Assembly (NCBI GenBank): GCA_022792815.1
Contig: JAAWBS010000066.1
Coordinates: 1 to 55,908, forward strand
Direction of reading: 5' to 3'
DNA length: 55,908 nucleotides
Origin: Hungatella sp.
GTDB lineage: Bacteria; Bacillota; Clostridia; Lachnospirales; Lachnospiraceae
Shown: piece by piece, positions 7,420 through 16,216 of the stretch
Layout: each line of letters begins with the position of its first letter
Numbering within the stretch: position 1 is the first letter of the stretch
Program-made: the position numbers and the translations under genes
The notes under the pieces: model-generated
Told to the model about the DNA's origin: nothing
Database searches by the model: none
The model's input: only the letters and a program-made list of their open reading frames with translations

Positions 7420-8535
7420 TTACTGGAAATCAGCTGCGTTCTCCGGAGTAACCTTTACATAGTCAACGTAGATGGACTGCTCGCCGGAAGCATAGGTCTT
7501 TCCTCCCAGCAGTGCCTCCATAGCATCCACAGCGCCTGCTGCCTGACCCTTCGCATCGTTCAAAACGGTACCGGTCATGTTGCCGTTAACCACCTCGTTG
7601 AGCGCTGCATCCAGAGCGTCAACGCCTACCAGATAGATATCCTTATTTACCGTACGGCCTGCTGCCTGGATTGCCTGCAGAGCGCCGATTGCCATATCGT
7701 CATTGTTGCAGAAGATTACCTCGATCTCATCGCCGAATTTTGCAAGGTCATTCTGTGCGATCTCCTGGCCCTTGTTGCGGTCCCAGTCACCACGCTGTAA
7801 GTCAAGCTCTTCTACTTCCATACCTGCGTCGGTCAGAGCCTTTACAGAGAACTCGGTACGATACTGAGCATCCACGTTCTCCGGATCGCCCTGGATCATG
7901 ATGTAGGAAACTTTGCCGTCGCCGTTGATATCGCCCTTGTTGGGGGTATCCAGGATCAGCTCGCCCTGCATGGTACCGGACTGACGTGCGTCACATCCGA
8001 CATAAACCAGCTTGTCATATGCAGCCATCTGCTCTGCAGTCGGCTCACGGTTGATCAGTACGGTGGGGATATCTGCATTTTTTACGGTATCGATGATCTG
8101 GTCTGCCGCGGAAGTCATAACCGGGTTGATGATCAGCGCGTCAACGCCCTGGGCGATGAAGTTGTTGATCTGGTTGTTCTGCTCTGCCTGATCGTTCTTG
8201 CCGTCCATAACCGTAACAGTGTATCCCTTGCCCTCCAGAATCTCCTGCAGCGCGTTACGATAGGTGGTCATAAAGGCATCGTCAAACTTGTAGATACACA
8301 CGCCGATGTTTCCGCCTCCCGGAACTGCGTTCTCGGCGCCTGAAGCTGCCTCCTTGGCTGCCTCGGTTGCCGCCGCGGTGGTCGTGTCACCTGCCGGAGC
8401 GGCCGTAGTTGTGGTCGTGCTGCCTCCTGCAGCTGCCGAGGACTCCGGTGCGCTGGAGCTGCTGCTGCATGCAGCCATGGATAATACCATCGCGGATGCC
8501 AATGCCATAGCGGTTAATTTTCTGCTTAATCTCAT
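7420..8535 (-). CDS. mglB: Galactose/glucose-binding lipoprotein
   Basis: This is the substrate-binding lipoprotein of the CUT2 importer, anchored on the outer face of the membrane. Signal peptide of about 22 residues with lipobox SMAAC, a Ser/Ala/Thr-rich linker (residues 23-68), then a type-1 periplasmic-binding domain (GVCIYKFDDAFMTTYRNALQ; DALIINPVMTSAADQII; FCNNDDMAIGALQA). The loop DINGDGKVS is the EF-hand-like calcium site typical of galactose/glucose-binding protein. ATG 8535 follows GGGAGG at a slightly long spacing. It heads mglBA(C) and lies downstream of the dedicated kinase/regulator pair. Confidence 0.94.
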   Translation of the reverse strand: MRLSRKLTAMALASAMVLSMAACSSSSSAPESSAAAGGSTTTTTAAPAGDTTTAAATEAAKEAASGAENAVPGGGNIGVCIYKFDDAFMTTYRNALQEILEGKGYTVTVMDGKNDQAEQNNQINNFIAQGVDALIINPVMTSAADQIIDTVKNADIPTVLINREPTAEQMAAYDKLVYVGCDARQSGTMQGELILDTPNKGDINGDGKVSYIMIQGDPENVDAQYRTEFSVKALTDAGMEVEELDLQRGDWDRNKGQEIAQNDLAKFGDEIEVIFCNNDDMAIGALQAIQAAGRTVNKDIYLVGVDALDAALNEVVNGNMTGTVLNDAKGQAAGAVDAMEALLGGKTYASGEQSIYVDYVKVTPENAADFQ

Positions 8536-8690
8536 AGTTGTAAAATCCTCCCATTCTTCTGCTCTATATCTGAGCGTTTTTATCAGTTTCTGTCATCTAT
8601 CCGTACGGTATTTGTACAGTATGACTACTGACAAACATTATTATATAGGATTTTATACATATTTTCCATAAGATTTTCTTCGATTTTTTA

Positions 8691-9722
8691 TCAATTTTCT
8701 TCGATTCCCTCTCCCTGAGCACTGTCACGGACCAAAATTTCCTGAGGGGTCCAGTAATAGGTTCCCTCTTCCAGCGGATATTCCTCGGGCAGCTCCTCCC
8801 CCAAGCCGCAGCTGACGGCCAGCCCCACGATGGCGCTGCCGTAAAGCTCCTTGTTGGCCGAGACCGTTCCCAGCAGCTTCCCGCTCTTGAGGGCCTCCAT
8901 CCCCGGGGTCGTCCCGTCGATCCCGATCACATTCACATCCGCAATCCCCGCTCTCTCCAGGGCATCGATGGCCCCCAAGGCCATATCGTCGTTGTTACTG
9001 ACCACCAGCTCGATGATATCCGGACAGGCCAGAAGCCACTGCTCCATCAACGCCGACGCCTGGCTGCGCTCCCAGTTGGCGATACCTCCGGTGATCTTCT
9101 CGATCGGCACACCGCCGTCCTTTAAGGTCTGGATGGACCACTCTGTGCGGATCAGGGAGTCCTGATGGCTGCTCTCCCCCTCCAGCAGCACATAGCTAAC
9201 CACGCCGTCTCCGTTTCGATCCACGGCATCCGGCTGTTTTCGGTAGAGATCCACCACCATCCTCCCCTGCAACACGGCGGTCTCCCTGGCATCCACGCCG
9301 ATGTAGTAGAGGCGGTCCCAGCGGTTCATGTCCTCCTCCACCGGCTGCCGGTTAAAGAAGACCACCGGCACTCCGGCTGTCATGGCCCGATCGATGATCA
9401 GGGATGCATCCATGCGGTCCACCGGATTGATGCACAGCACGTCACAGCCCAGGGCGATAAACCGCTCCACCTGGCTATTCTGGGTATTCTGACTGCCCTT
9501 GGCATCCTGGATGTCCAGAGTCACCTTGATGCCGCTCTCCCGCTCGTACTCCTTTGCCTTCTCCTCCACCACACTGCGGATATTGTTGATAAACGTGTCG
9601 TCTCCCCGATACAGGCTGATCCCGATGCGGATCGAAGTCTTCGGTTCTTCCTTCTGGCTGCCCTGACATGCCGTCAGGATCAGGGTCAGCCCAACCAGCA
9701 ATAACAGTTTCTTTCCCCTCAT
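8691..9722 (-). CDS. Second MglB-like sugar-binding lipoprotein
   Basis: A type-1 periplasmic-binding lipoprotein with signal peptide MRGKKLLLLVGLTLILTAC (lipobox LTAC). It resembles the mglB product along its length (GISLYRGDDTFINNIR; DVLCINPVDRMDASLIID; VSNNDDMALGAIDALE) and keeps the calcium loop DRNGDGVVS. It is encoded between the sensor genes and the transporter rather than as part of a second transporter, so it may load the kinase with ligand, as ChvE does in other systems; that is inference. ATG 9722 is preferred, with AGGGAGG six bases ahead; GTG 9740 and ATG 9728 are alternatives. Confidence 0.88.
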   Translation of the reverse strand: MRGKKLLLLVGLTLILTACQGSQKEEPKTSIRIGISLYRGDDTFINNIRSVVEEKAKEYERESGIKVTLDIQDAKGSQNTQNSQVERFIALGCDVLCINPVDRMDASLIIDRAMTAGVPVVFFNRQPVEEDMNRWDRLYYIGVDARETAVLQGRMVVDLYRKQPDAVDRNGDGVVSYVLLEGESSHQDSLIRTEWSIQTLKDGGVPIEKITGGIANWERSQASALMEQWLLACPDIIELVVSNNDDMALGAIDALERAGIADVNVIGIDGTTPGMEALKSGKLLGTVSANKELYGSAIVGLAVSCGLGEELPEEYPLEEGTYYWTPQEILVRDSAQGEGIEEN

Positions 9723-9736
9723 TGTCATCCTCCCTG

Positions 9737-10762
9737 TCACTCAATGGGATACAACATGGCCTCAAACACCGGATCTCTCAAATCTTCCTTCTCGATGTAC
9801 CAGGACTCCATGGTCACCGGCTGCTGACTGCCTGACTCCTCCAGTGCCCGGACCGCCATGTACACACTCAGATATCCAACGCCGAAGTCATCTGCCGCAC
9901 AGACGCCTGTGATTATCCCCCGGTCCAGATCGTTTAAAATCTGTATCGTGGTTCCCCGGCCGTAGAGTCCCTTAACACACTCTCCCAGAAAAGGATTATC
10001 CGTCAGAAGCCTGGCCGCCTCCGTCAGACTCTGGGGGTTTTCTGCCAGAATCACAGCCTCTGGGCCCTCCCAGCCTTTCAGGCTTTCCTCCATGTCCTCT
10101 GCCCTCCGATATCTGTATCCCCCGTCCTCAAACGCCTCCGCAGCCCCCTCGGCAAACCGTTGACTCACGGCGCTCCTCTTCTCCCTGTCTCCCAGAATCA
10201 TCACCGGACAGTCAGCCGGAGTGTGTTCCATGATCTGTCTGGCCGCCATGATTCCCATCTCTCTGTAATCGATGACCACGGCTCCCTCCACCCCTTCTCC
10301 GGTCAGCTCTGAGCCGAGGAGCACCATTGGAGTGGTCACCTGCCTGGAAGCTAAGGCGGCGATCACCTGTGTCTCGTCTGCCGGCGCCACGATCAGAGCG
10401 TCAGTCCCGTCCTGCTGCTCCCTGAGAATCATCTCCATCTGCTGTCCCTCGTCCAGTTTCTCATACAATGTGATAAACCGGACATCAGCGTTGATTTCAA
10501 TCGCCGCCTGATCCATCCCCTTTCTAAAATTACCGTAGTTGTCGTCCCTGGCGTCCTCGATGATCACTGCCACCTGGTAGATCTCCTTCTCCGTCTCCCG
10601 GATGATCAGATCCGTGGAGCACATGAGAAAAAGCACGACCAAACATACCATGTACAAAAAAATCCCTGCCCTGACATACCCGATTCCCGGGCCCTTTCGG
10701 AGGCCTCCTTTGTTCTGTTCTTCGAGGCCTGATGATGATATTGTTTCATGTGGTTGTGTCAT
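9737..10762 (-). CDS. Membrane-anchored periplasmic-binding domain protein
   Basis: The protein (341 aa) has a cytosolic N-terminus of about 30 residues, one membrane helix (GIFLYMVCLVVLFLM, about residues 33-50) and an extracytoplasmic type-1 periplasmic-binding domain (VAVIIEDARDDNYGNFRKGM; DALIVAPADETQVIAAL; QILNDLDRGIITGVCAADDFGVGYL). It has no lipobox, so it is anchored by the helix. Its ATG overlaps the kinase stop (ATGA), showing tight coupling. Most likely it is the sensing partner of the YesM-type kinase. The ligand is unknown. Confidence 0.82.
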   Translation of the reverse strand: MTQPHETISSSGLEEQNKGGLRKGPGIGYVRAGIFLYMVCLVVLFLMCSTDLIIRETEKEIYQVAVIIEDARDDNYGNFRKGMDQAAIEINADVRFITLYEKLDEGQQMEMILREQQDGTDALIVAPADETQVIAALASRQVTTPMVLLGSELTGEGVEGAVVIDYREMGIMAARQIMEHTPADCPVMILGDREKRSAVSQRFAEGAAEAFEDGGYRYRRAEDMEESLKGWEGPEAVILAENPQSLTEAARLLTDNPFLGECVKGLYGRGTTIQILNDLDRGIITGVCAADDFGVGYLSVYMAVRALEESGSQQPVTMESWYIEKEDLRDPVFEAMLYPIE

Positions 10763-12549
10763 GTCCGCTCCTTGTCTGTCATCCTGGCATAAATCTGGGC
10801 CGGAAGGCGGATCCGGATCATCGTTCCCTCGTCAGGCTCAGACTCGATGGCAAGCCCGTATCCCTCTCCAAAATACAGCCGGATGCGCTCGTTGACATTT
10901 TTCACTCCGATTCCGGAACCCCGCCTGGAGGATACGTGGGGCTCATCCCCCAGAAGGCTCTCCACCTGCTCCTCGGTCATACCCAGTCCGTTGTCACTGA
11001 TCCGAAACCACAGATCCGCCCCGTCCCGGCAGACATCCACACGGATCTGCCCGTCACCGTCCATAAACTCCATGCCATGATAGATGGCGTTCTCCACCAG
11101 AGGCTGGAGCATCAGTTTTAAGCTGGCCAGCTCCATCACTTCCTCCTCCGCCTCGATGGTATAGGTAAACTTGTTCTTAAATCTCATCTGCTGGATCATC
11201 AGATAATTGCGCACATGCTCCAGTTCATCTCTCACAGTGATGATACTCTTTCCCCGACTCAAGCTGATCCGAAAAAAACGGGCCAGGGCCGTCACCACCT
11301 TGACTGCCTCCTGCTTCTGCTCATTCTCGATCATCCACACGATGATATCCAGGGTATTGTAGAGAAAATGGGGGTTGATCTGGGACTGGAGGGTGTCAAA
11401 CTCGCTTTTTCTCTTGGACTCATGCTCTGCCACGATGTCCTCCATCAGCGTCTTGATCCGCTTTGCCATATCCCCGACAGACCGCCCCAGATGGCGGATC
11501 TCAAAGGAACCGCCGGTGTACACCTCCAGGTCCAGCTCCCCGGCCTCGATGGCATTGACCGACTTCTCCAGCTCCTTGATGGGGTTGGTGATGCGGGAGG
11601 AGATAAATGCGTTGATCAGTACCAGCACGAAGAGGAATGCGGCCACCACAAACACCGCGAAGAGCCGCATCTTCAGATCATTTAACGGCAGTCCTCTCTC
11701 CGGTGTGACGCTCAGGAGCTTCCATCCGGTGTAACCCACGGACTTGACACTGACCTCCCGCTTCTCCCCGCCGAATTCTTCGTGATAGCTTCCGTCCCGA
11801 TACCCTGCCGCCGCCGTCAGGTTCTCCGTCAAAAGTCCTGTCTCGATCAGCTGCATCCGGGGATGGCAGATCAGCTGGCCGCTTCCGCTGATCATATACA
11901 GATATCCCTGGTTCCCCAGAGTGATATTCTCCAGGATCTGCTGCAGACTGCTGTAGCGGATATCGATCAAAAGGATACCCTGGTCCGTGGACGTGCCGTG
12001 GGTGATCTCCACAGCCCGGGTCAGGGTGATCACCCACCGGTACTGATTCTCATTGTTGTCAAAAATATACTGCACATGGGGGGTGGTGAAATGGAGATTG
12101 TCCGTCCGCTCCAGGGTATTGCCGAACCACTGCTCCCCGGTCACGTCAAGCCCCGTCTTAAGCCTGGCCGCGGGCACTGCCTCCAGAAGTTCTCCCTCCT
12201 TGGAGAGAAGGGCGATGTTGGCGATGCTGTCCTTGTTGTTGTCATACAGTAGGGTAATCTGGCTGTTGACGGACTCGACAGAGAGATCCGCATTCTTTAT
12301 GACCCCATAATAGAGGCTGTCAGACAGCTTCATGATGGTGCGCAGATAGGAATCCATGGAACGGCTGACCTGGCCCAGCACGGCCTCATTTTCCTCCTGC
12401 ACCGCCACGGTCAGCTGGCGGGACATCTGCACATAGAGCGCGGTGCCGATGAGCAGAATCGCCACCAGAGCACTGACCGTAAAATAGATAAAGATGGTGT
12501 AGCGGATACTGATCTTCGTCAAAAATCCCATCGGAGTCTCCTGTTCCAT
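10759..12549 (-). CDS. YesM-type sensor histidine kinase
   Basis: This is a membrane sensor kinase of the LytS/YesM class. One helix near the N-terminus (YTIFIYFTVSALVAILLIG), a Cache-like extracellular domain of about 250 residues, a second helix (LFAVFVVAAFLFVLVLINAF), a HAMP linker (ITNPIKELEKSVNAIE), the His_kinase box QINPHFLYNTLDIIVWM with the phospho-accepting His, and an HATPase domain (PLVENAIYHG; ISDNGLGM; GSGIGVKNVNERI). Start chosen at ATG 12549 (AAAGGAG ahead); ATG 12531 also has AGGAG and ATG 12576 has a poor site. It follows the response-regulator gene directly. Confidence 0.93.
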   Translation of the reverse strand: MEQETPMGFLTKISIRYTIFIYFTVSALVAILLIGTALYVQMSRQLTVAVQEENEAVLGQVSRSMDSYLRTIMKLSDSLYYGVIKNADLSVESVNSQITLLYDNNKDSIANIALLSKEGELLEAVPAARLKTGLDVTGEQWFGNTLERTDNLHFTTPHVQYIFDNNENQYRWVITLTRAVEITHGTSTDQGILLIDIRYSSLQQILENITLGNQGYLYMISGSGQLICHPRMQLIETGLLTENLTAAAGYRDGSYHEEFGGEKREVSVKSVGYTGWKLLSVTPERGLPLNDLKMRLFAVFVVAAFLFVLVLINAFISSRITNPIKELEKSVNAIEAGELDLEVYTGGSFEIRHLGRSVGDMAKRIKTLMEDIVAEHESKRKSEFDTLQSQINPHFLYNTLDIIVWMIENEQKQEAVKVVTALARFFRISLSRGKSIITVRDELEHVRNYLMIQQMRFKNKFTYTIEAEEEVMELASLKLMLQPLVENAIYHGMEFMDGDGQIRVDVCRDGADLWFRISDNGLGMTEEQVESLLGDEPHVSSRRGSGIGVKNVNERIRLYFGEGYGLAIESEPDEGTMIRIRLPAQIYARMTDKERT

Positions 12550-12581
12550 ACTGCTCCTTTCCGACGCCTTACCCATATCTG

Positions 12582-14189
12582 TCAGGCGCCCCGGTACTTG
12601 GTCGGCGATACCCCGAATCGTTTCTTGAACACATAGCTGAAATAATTCTGCTCCTGATAGCCTACCTTCTGGGCGATCACATAGGTCTTCTCATCGGTCT
12701 CATTAAGCAGCTTCACCGCCCGCTCTAAGCGCACCTCGGTCAAATAGTTGACATACGTCTGACCGGTCTCCTTCTTGAACATGGTAGAAAAATATGCCGG
12801 GCTCATGTGCAGATGGCGGCACAGCATCTCCACCGACAATTCCGGGTTGGAATAATTCTGCTGAATATACTCCTTGGCCTCAAGGATAACCTTCCTGGTG
12901 GTGTTGTCCCGCTCCTGGTTCATGGCTTCGTTCATGCGGCAGGCGATGGGGATCAGACGGTCCGCAAATTCCTTTCTGTGACAGATCCCCTCCAAGATCG
13001 CTTCGTAGTGAGCCTGGGTACAAAGCATCTCATCCACATTCAGGTCGTACTGCTGCATAAGCCTGGTGAGACAGTTTACGATGGACATCATGTAGACCTG
13101 GTACTGTCTGGCGTGAACCTTGGCATCATCCATACGGGCAGTCAGTTCCTGGATCACCTGGGCGATCTGCTCCGGAGGGCCGAACTTCACCGCCGCGGTC
13201 AGACTGGATTCCCCATTGGCATCCAGCTGCAGTTTCCCCCGGCTCACCGGCTCCACATCGTTGATGTAGATGACCTTGCCGCCGCCGACGATGGCCCGAT
13301 ACCCCAGGGCATCCACAGCCGACTCATAGGAGCGGCCGATGTCCTGAAGGCTCTCGCAGCTGTGTCCCACCCCTATGGTGATGGTCACCTCCAGCACTCT
13401 TCTGCTCTCCTTGCAGATATCGTTGAGCCGGTTGATCAGGCCGGTCTGGGTGTTGCCCTCATCCACCGCCCCGATGACCGTGATGCCGTCCGTGGAATTG
13501 AAGACGGCAAAACGGCAGTAGTGCTTTAAATGGTCCTCAGCCAGCCTGCGCACGGAGATGGGAATCAACTCCTGATGTCCGGAGAACACCTGCGGTTTTG
13601 ACCCTTCTGTCTCCTCCATGTGGATCACGGCTGCCAGCCACTTGCGGGCATCCAGAATATCGATGCCATACTCCCTGAACTTCGGCGCCAGGCCGGCCAT
13701 GTCCCCGGTCCGGCCTACCAGGTCGTTTAAAAACAGCTCCCTGAGAATAGGCAGACTGCCCAGATAGCTTTCTCTGAGGGTATCGATGTTGCGTCTCTGT
13801 TCGATCTCCCCATCCAGGCTGATCCGGACCCGGTTCAAAATCTCCTTTAACTCCTCCCCGTTAACCGGCTTTAAGATGTATTCGGTGACATTGAGTTTGA
13901 TGGCCTGCTGGGCATACTCAAAATCGTCATATCCGGAGAAGATCAGGATCTTCATGGAGGGATATTTCTCCCGGATCCTGGATGCCAGGGTCAGACCGTC
14001 CATATAGGGCATGCGGATGTCTGTCATCACCACATCCGGCTCCAGCTGCTCCAGTTTTTCCAGGGCGTCCTGGCCGTTTTCTGCATCCCCCACCACCATA
14101 AATCCCAACTGTTCCCAATCCATCTTGCGGATGATGGCCTTGCGGACTTCCTCCTCGTCATCCACCAGCATAATACGGTATAAGCTCAT
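12582..14189 (-). CDS. YesN-type response regulator, AraC DNA-binding
   Basis: This is a response regulator paired with the downstream YesM-type kinase. The receiver domain (LVDDEEEVRKAI; phospho-acceptor Asp in MTDIRMPYMDG near residue 57; KPVNGEEL) is followed by a long middle region (about residues 150-420) and a C-terminal AraC-type double helix-turn-helix (LSVEMLCRHLHMSPAYFSTMFKKETG; VIAQKVGYQEQNYFSYVFKKRFG). The 535-aa length is usual for YesN. It heads the operon through kinase and binding proteins and probably activates mglBAC. Its leader carries a promoter (14309-14337) followed by an intrinsic terminator (14244-14280). Confidence 0.94.
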   Translation of the reverse strand: MSLYRIMLVDDEEEVRKAIIRKMDWEQLGFMVVGDAENGQDALEKLEQLEPDVVMTDIRMPYMDGLTLASRIREKYPSMKILIFSGYDDFEYAQQAIKLNVTEYILKPVNGEELKEILNRVRISLDGEIEQRRNIDTLRESYLGSLPILRELFLNDLVGRTGDMAGLAPKFREYGIDILDARKWLAAVIHMEETEGSKPQVFSGHQELIPISVRRLAEDHLKHYCRFAVFNSTDGITVIGAVDEGNTQTGLINRLNDICKESRRVLEVTITIGVGHSCESLQDIGRSYESAVDALGYRAIVGGGKVIYINDVEPVSRGKLQLDANGESSLTAAVKFGPPEQIAQVIQELTARMDDAKVHARQYQVYMMSIVNCLTRLMQQYDLNVDEMLCTQAHYEAILEGICHRKEFADRLIPIACRMNEAMNQERDNTTRKVILEAKEYIQQNYSNPELSVEMLCRHLHMSPAYFSTMFKKETGQTYVNYLTEVRLERAVKLLNETDEKTYVIAQKVGYQEQNYFSYVFKKRFGVSPTKYRGA

Positions 14190-14243
14190 CAGTCATTCCT
14201 GCCTTTCCGGTCCCCAAACCTGCACAGCGATTCTCATTATAAA

Positions 14244-14280
14244 ATAACAAAAACGCCCACACCACATTCGGTATGGGCGC
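14244..14280 (-). terminator. Terminator-like hairpin in the regulator leader
   Basis: CGCCCA (14254-14259) pairs with TGGGCG (14274-14279), extended by weaker pairs, and TTTTTGTTATTTT follows on the minus strand. It lies between the promoter at 14309-14337 and the regulator start codon, with no minus-strand gene upstream to terminate. It could be an attenuator, or a barrier behind a second promoter (TATAAT at 14241-14236). Confidence 0.65.
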
Positions 14281-14308
14281 TGCTTCTCACTTCCGGTCAT
14301 CTGTGTCA

Positions 14309-14337
14309 AGTTTAACACCCCCACATAAGCTTGTCAA
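14309..14337 (-). promoter_or_regulatory. Promoter of the sugar-sensing operon
   Basis: Minus strand TTGACA (14337-14332), 17-bp spacer, TAAACT (14314-14309). The transcript would start near 14302 and run into the leader hairpin before the regulator gene. Confidence 0.65.
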
Positions 14338-14440
14338 GGCGGCCCGCCTCAGAAAGGAAAAGAAAAGTACCTGACATTCCCCTATTTCTGTGGTACACTG
14401 AAAGCTGCAGTAAACATTTTATAGAAAGAAGGTTTCCCAT

Positions 14441-14860
14441 ATGGCAGGCAACACCGATTATTTATGGAAAGATAAAAAACATCACCTCTGGTTTCCTCTA
14501 AGCTTTACCACCTACTATATCGAAGACGACCGTCTGATGATAAAAGAGGGCTTTTTAAACACCACCTTAGAGGAGACACTGCTGTACCGCATCGTAGACC
14601 TGACTTTCCGTCAGACTCTGGCCGGCAAATGTTTCGGGACCGGCGATATCATCTTAAAGACCAAGGTGGATTCCACCCCGGAGATCACCCTGAAGAATAT
14701 CAAAAAACCCATGGAGGTCCGCCGTCTCCTGTCCCAGGCCATCGAGGAGAGCCGGCAGTCCCGCAATGTGGTGGGCAAGGAATTTTACGGCGGATCCTCT
14801 CACGAGCACATGGACTTAGACGACGACGGCCTCTGTGATTTTGACCACAAGCCCATGTAG
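14441..14860 (+). CDS. Bacterial PH-domain (YdbS/YdbT-like) protein
   Basis: A 139-aa soluble protein on the plus strand. The core (YYIEDDRLMIKEGFLNTTLEETLLYRIVDLTFRQTL ... GDIILKTK) has the beta-strand pattern of bacterial PH domains (bPH_2), with the usual short helix afterwards (EVRRLLSQAIEE). The tail ends in a histidine/aspartate-rich stretch (HEHMDLDDDGLCDFDHKPM) that might bind a divalent ion. ATG 14441 has AGAAGG ahead. It stands alone between the divergent sugar-sensing operon and aroF. The function is unknown. Confidence 0.82.
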   Translation: MAGNTDYLWKDKKHHLWFPLSFTTYYIEDDRLMIKEGFLNTTLEETLLYRIVDLTFRQTLAGKCFGTGDIILKTKVDSTPEITLKNIKKPMEVRRLLSQAIEESRQSRNVVGKEFYGGSSHEHMDLDDDGLCDFDHKPM

Positions 14861-14875
14861 CCCGGGTATCCTATT

Positions 14876-14922
14876 GTGCCTTACGGCTGCTGCGGCACCA
14901 TAATCCGGCACATCTATGTGCC
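14876..14922 (+). other. Two short hairpins ahead of the DAHP synthase gene
   Basis: GTGCC (14876-14880) pairs with GGCAC (14894-14898), and GGCACA (14907-14912) pairs with TGTGCC (14917-14922). Neither has a T run, so they are not clear terminators. They may end the PH-gene transcript weakly or lie in the leader of the DAHP synthase gene. Confidence 0.3.
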
Positions 14923-14966
14923 CAATCACTCTATCAGACAATAAAACTACATAAAGGAGAATTATC

Positions 14967-15995
14967 ATGGGACTTGAATTTATGAACATGCTGCCGTCCC
15001 CTGCGGAGATCCGGGAGCAATTCCCCCTTCCCTCAGGGCTGGCAGCGTTAAAAGAACAGCGGGATCAGGAGATCCGGCAGGTGCTGACCGGCAAAAGCGA
15101 CAAATTTTTGGTGATCATCGGACCCTGTTCCGCGGACAACGAGGAGGCCATGCTGGACTATGCCAGGCGGCTGGTGCCTGTCCAGGAGAAGGTGAAAGAC
15201 CGGCTGATCCTCATCCCGAGAGTCTACACCAACAAGCCGCGGACTACGGGGGAGGGCTATAAAGGACTTCTCCACCAGCCGGACCCGGAGAAAAAGCCCA
15301 ACATGTATGAGGGCCTGATCGCCATCCGCAGGATGCATATGCATGTGGTGGAGGAGACGGGACTGACCACTGCCGACGAGATGCTCTACCCGGAAAATTT
15401 AAGATATCTGGATGACCTGATGTCCTACATCGCCGTGGGGGCCCGCTCCGTGGAGAATCAGCAGCACCGCCTGGTGGCCAGCGGGTGCGATGTCCCGGTG
15501 GGGATGAAGAATCCTACCAGCGGCGACCTCTCCGTCATGCTCAACTCCGTCGTGGCTGCCCAGGGCTCCCATGAGTTCATCTTCCGGGGATTTGAAGTGA
15601 AGACACCGGGCAACCCTCTGACTCACACCATCCTGCGGGGAGCGGTCAACAAACACGGCCAGAACCTGCCCAACTATCACTACGAGGACTTGATCCTCCT
15701 CCACCAGCTGTATCATGAGCGGGATCTGAAAAACCCGGCCTGCATCGTGGATGCCAACCACTCCAACTCCGGAAAGCAGTATTCCGAGCAGATCCGCATC
15801 GTGAAGGAAGTCCTTCACAGCCGTCGGCACAGCAGCGAGATCCGGGACATGGTCAAGGGAGTTATGATCGAGAGCTACCTTGAGCCCGGCAGCCAGAAGA
15901 TCGGCGAGCACTGCTACGGCAAATCCATCACGGATCCCTGCCTTGGGTGGGAAGACTCCCAGCGGCTGATCTTTGAGATTGCACAGGGGGTGTAG
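14967..15995 (+). CDS. aroF: 3-deoxy-7-phosphoheptulonate synthase (class I)
   Basis: The first enzyme of the shikimate pathway, condensing phosphoenolpyruvate and erythrose 4-phosphate to DAHP. The 342-aa protein belongs to the AroF/AroG/AroH class: IIGPCSADN, RVYTNKPRTTGEGYKGLLHQPD, IAVGARSVENQQHR, VGMKNPTSGDL, DANHSNSGK and GVMIESYLEPGSQ are all visible and carry the metal and substrate residues. ATG 14967 follows AAAGGAG. No other shikimate genes are nearby. Which aromatic amino acid inhibits it cannot be read here. Confidence 0.95.
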   Translation: MGLEFMNMLPSPAEIREQFPLPSGLAALKEQRDQEIRQVLTGKSDKFLVIIGPCSADNEEAMLDYARRLVPVQEKVKDRLILIPRVYTNKPRTTGEGYKGLLHQPDPEKKPNMYEGLIAIRRMHMHVVEETGLTTADEMLYPENLRYLDDLMSYIAVGARSVENQQHRLVASGCDVPVGMKNPTSGDLSVMLNSVVAAQGSHEFIFRGFEVKTPGNPLTHTILRGAVNKHGQNLPNYHYEDLILLHQLYHERDLKNPACIVDANHSNSGKQYSEQIRIVKEVLHSRRHSSEIRDMVKGVMIESYLEPGSQKIGEHCYGKSITDPCLGWEDSQRLIFEIAQGV

Positions 15996-16123
15996 GAAGC
16001 CGCAGCGGCTATATTTTTCGCACAAATATGCGGCGCCTTTCATAGTTACCCTTAATTAACTTTTGTAATAGGAAAATTTACTAAAATATTGAGAAAATAT
16101 TACTATTTTTTCGGTTTCCTTGC

Positions 16124-16152
16124 TTGTATTTTTTGTTTTGACATGCTACAAT
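16124..16152 (+). promoter_or_regulatory. Promoter of the HPr-like gene
   Basis: TTGTAT (16124-16129), 17-bp spacer, TACAAT (16147-16152). A second overlapping option is TTGACA (16138-16143), 18 bp, TAGTAT (16162-16167). Either would drive the HPr-like gene as a separate transcript after aroF. Confidence 0.6.
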
Positions 16153-16216
16153 GGTAATCAGTAGTATATCGAACTCACCTATTGGCTTTTATACAAGTTA
16201 AAGGAGGCTGGATCTC

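Noticed and set aside
8306..8671. Val/Ala-rich plus-strand frame
   Set aside because: Antisense to the low-complexity linker of the mglB product.
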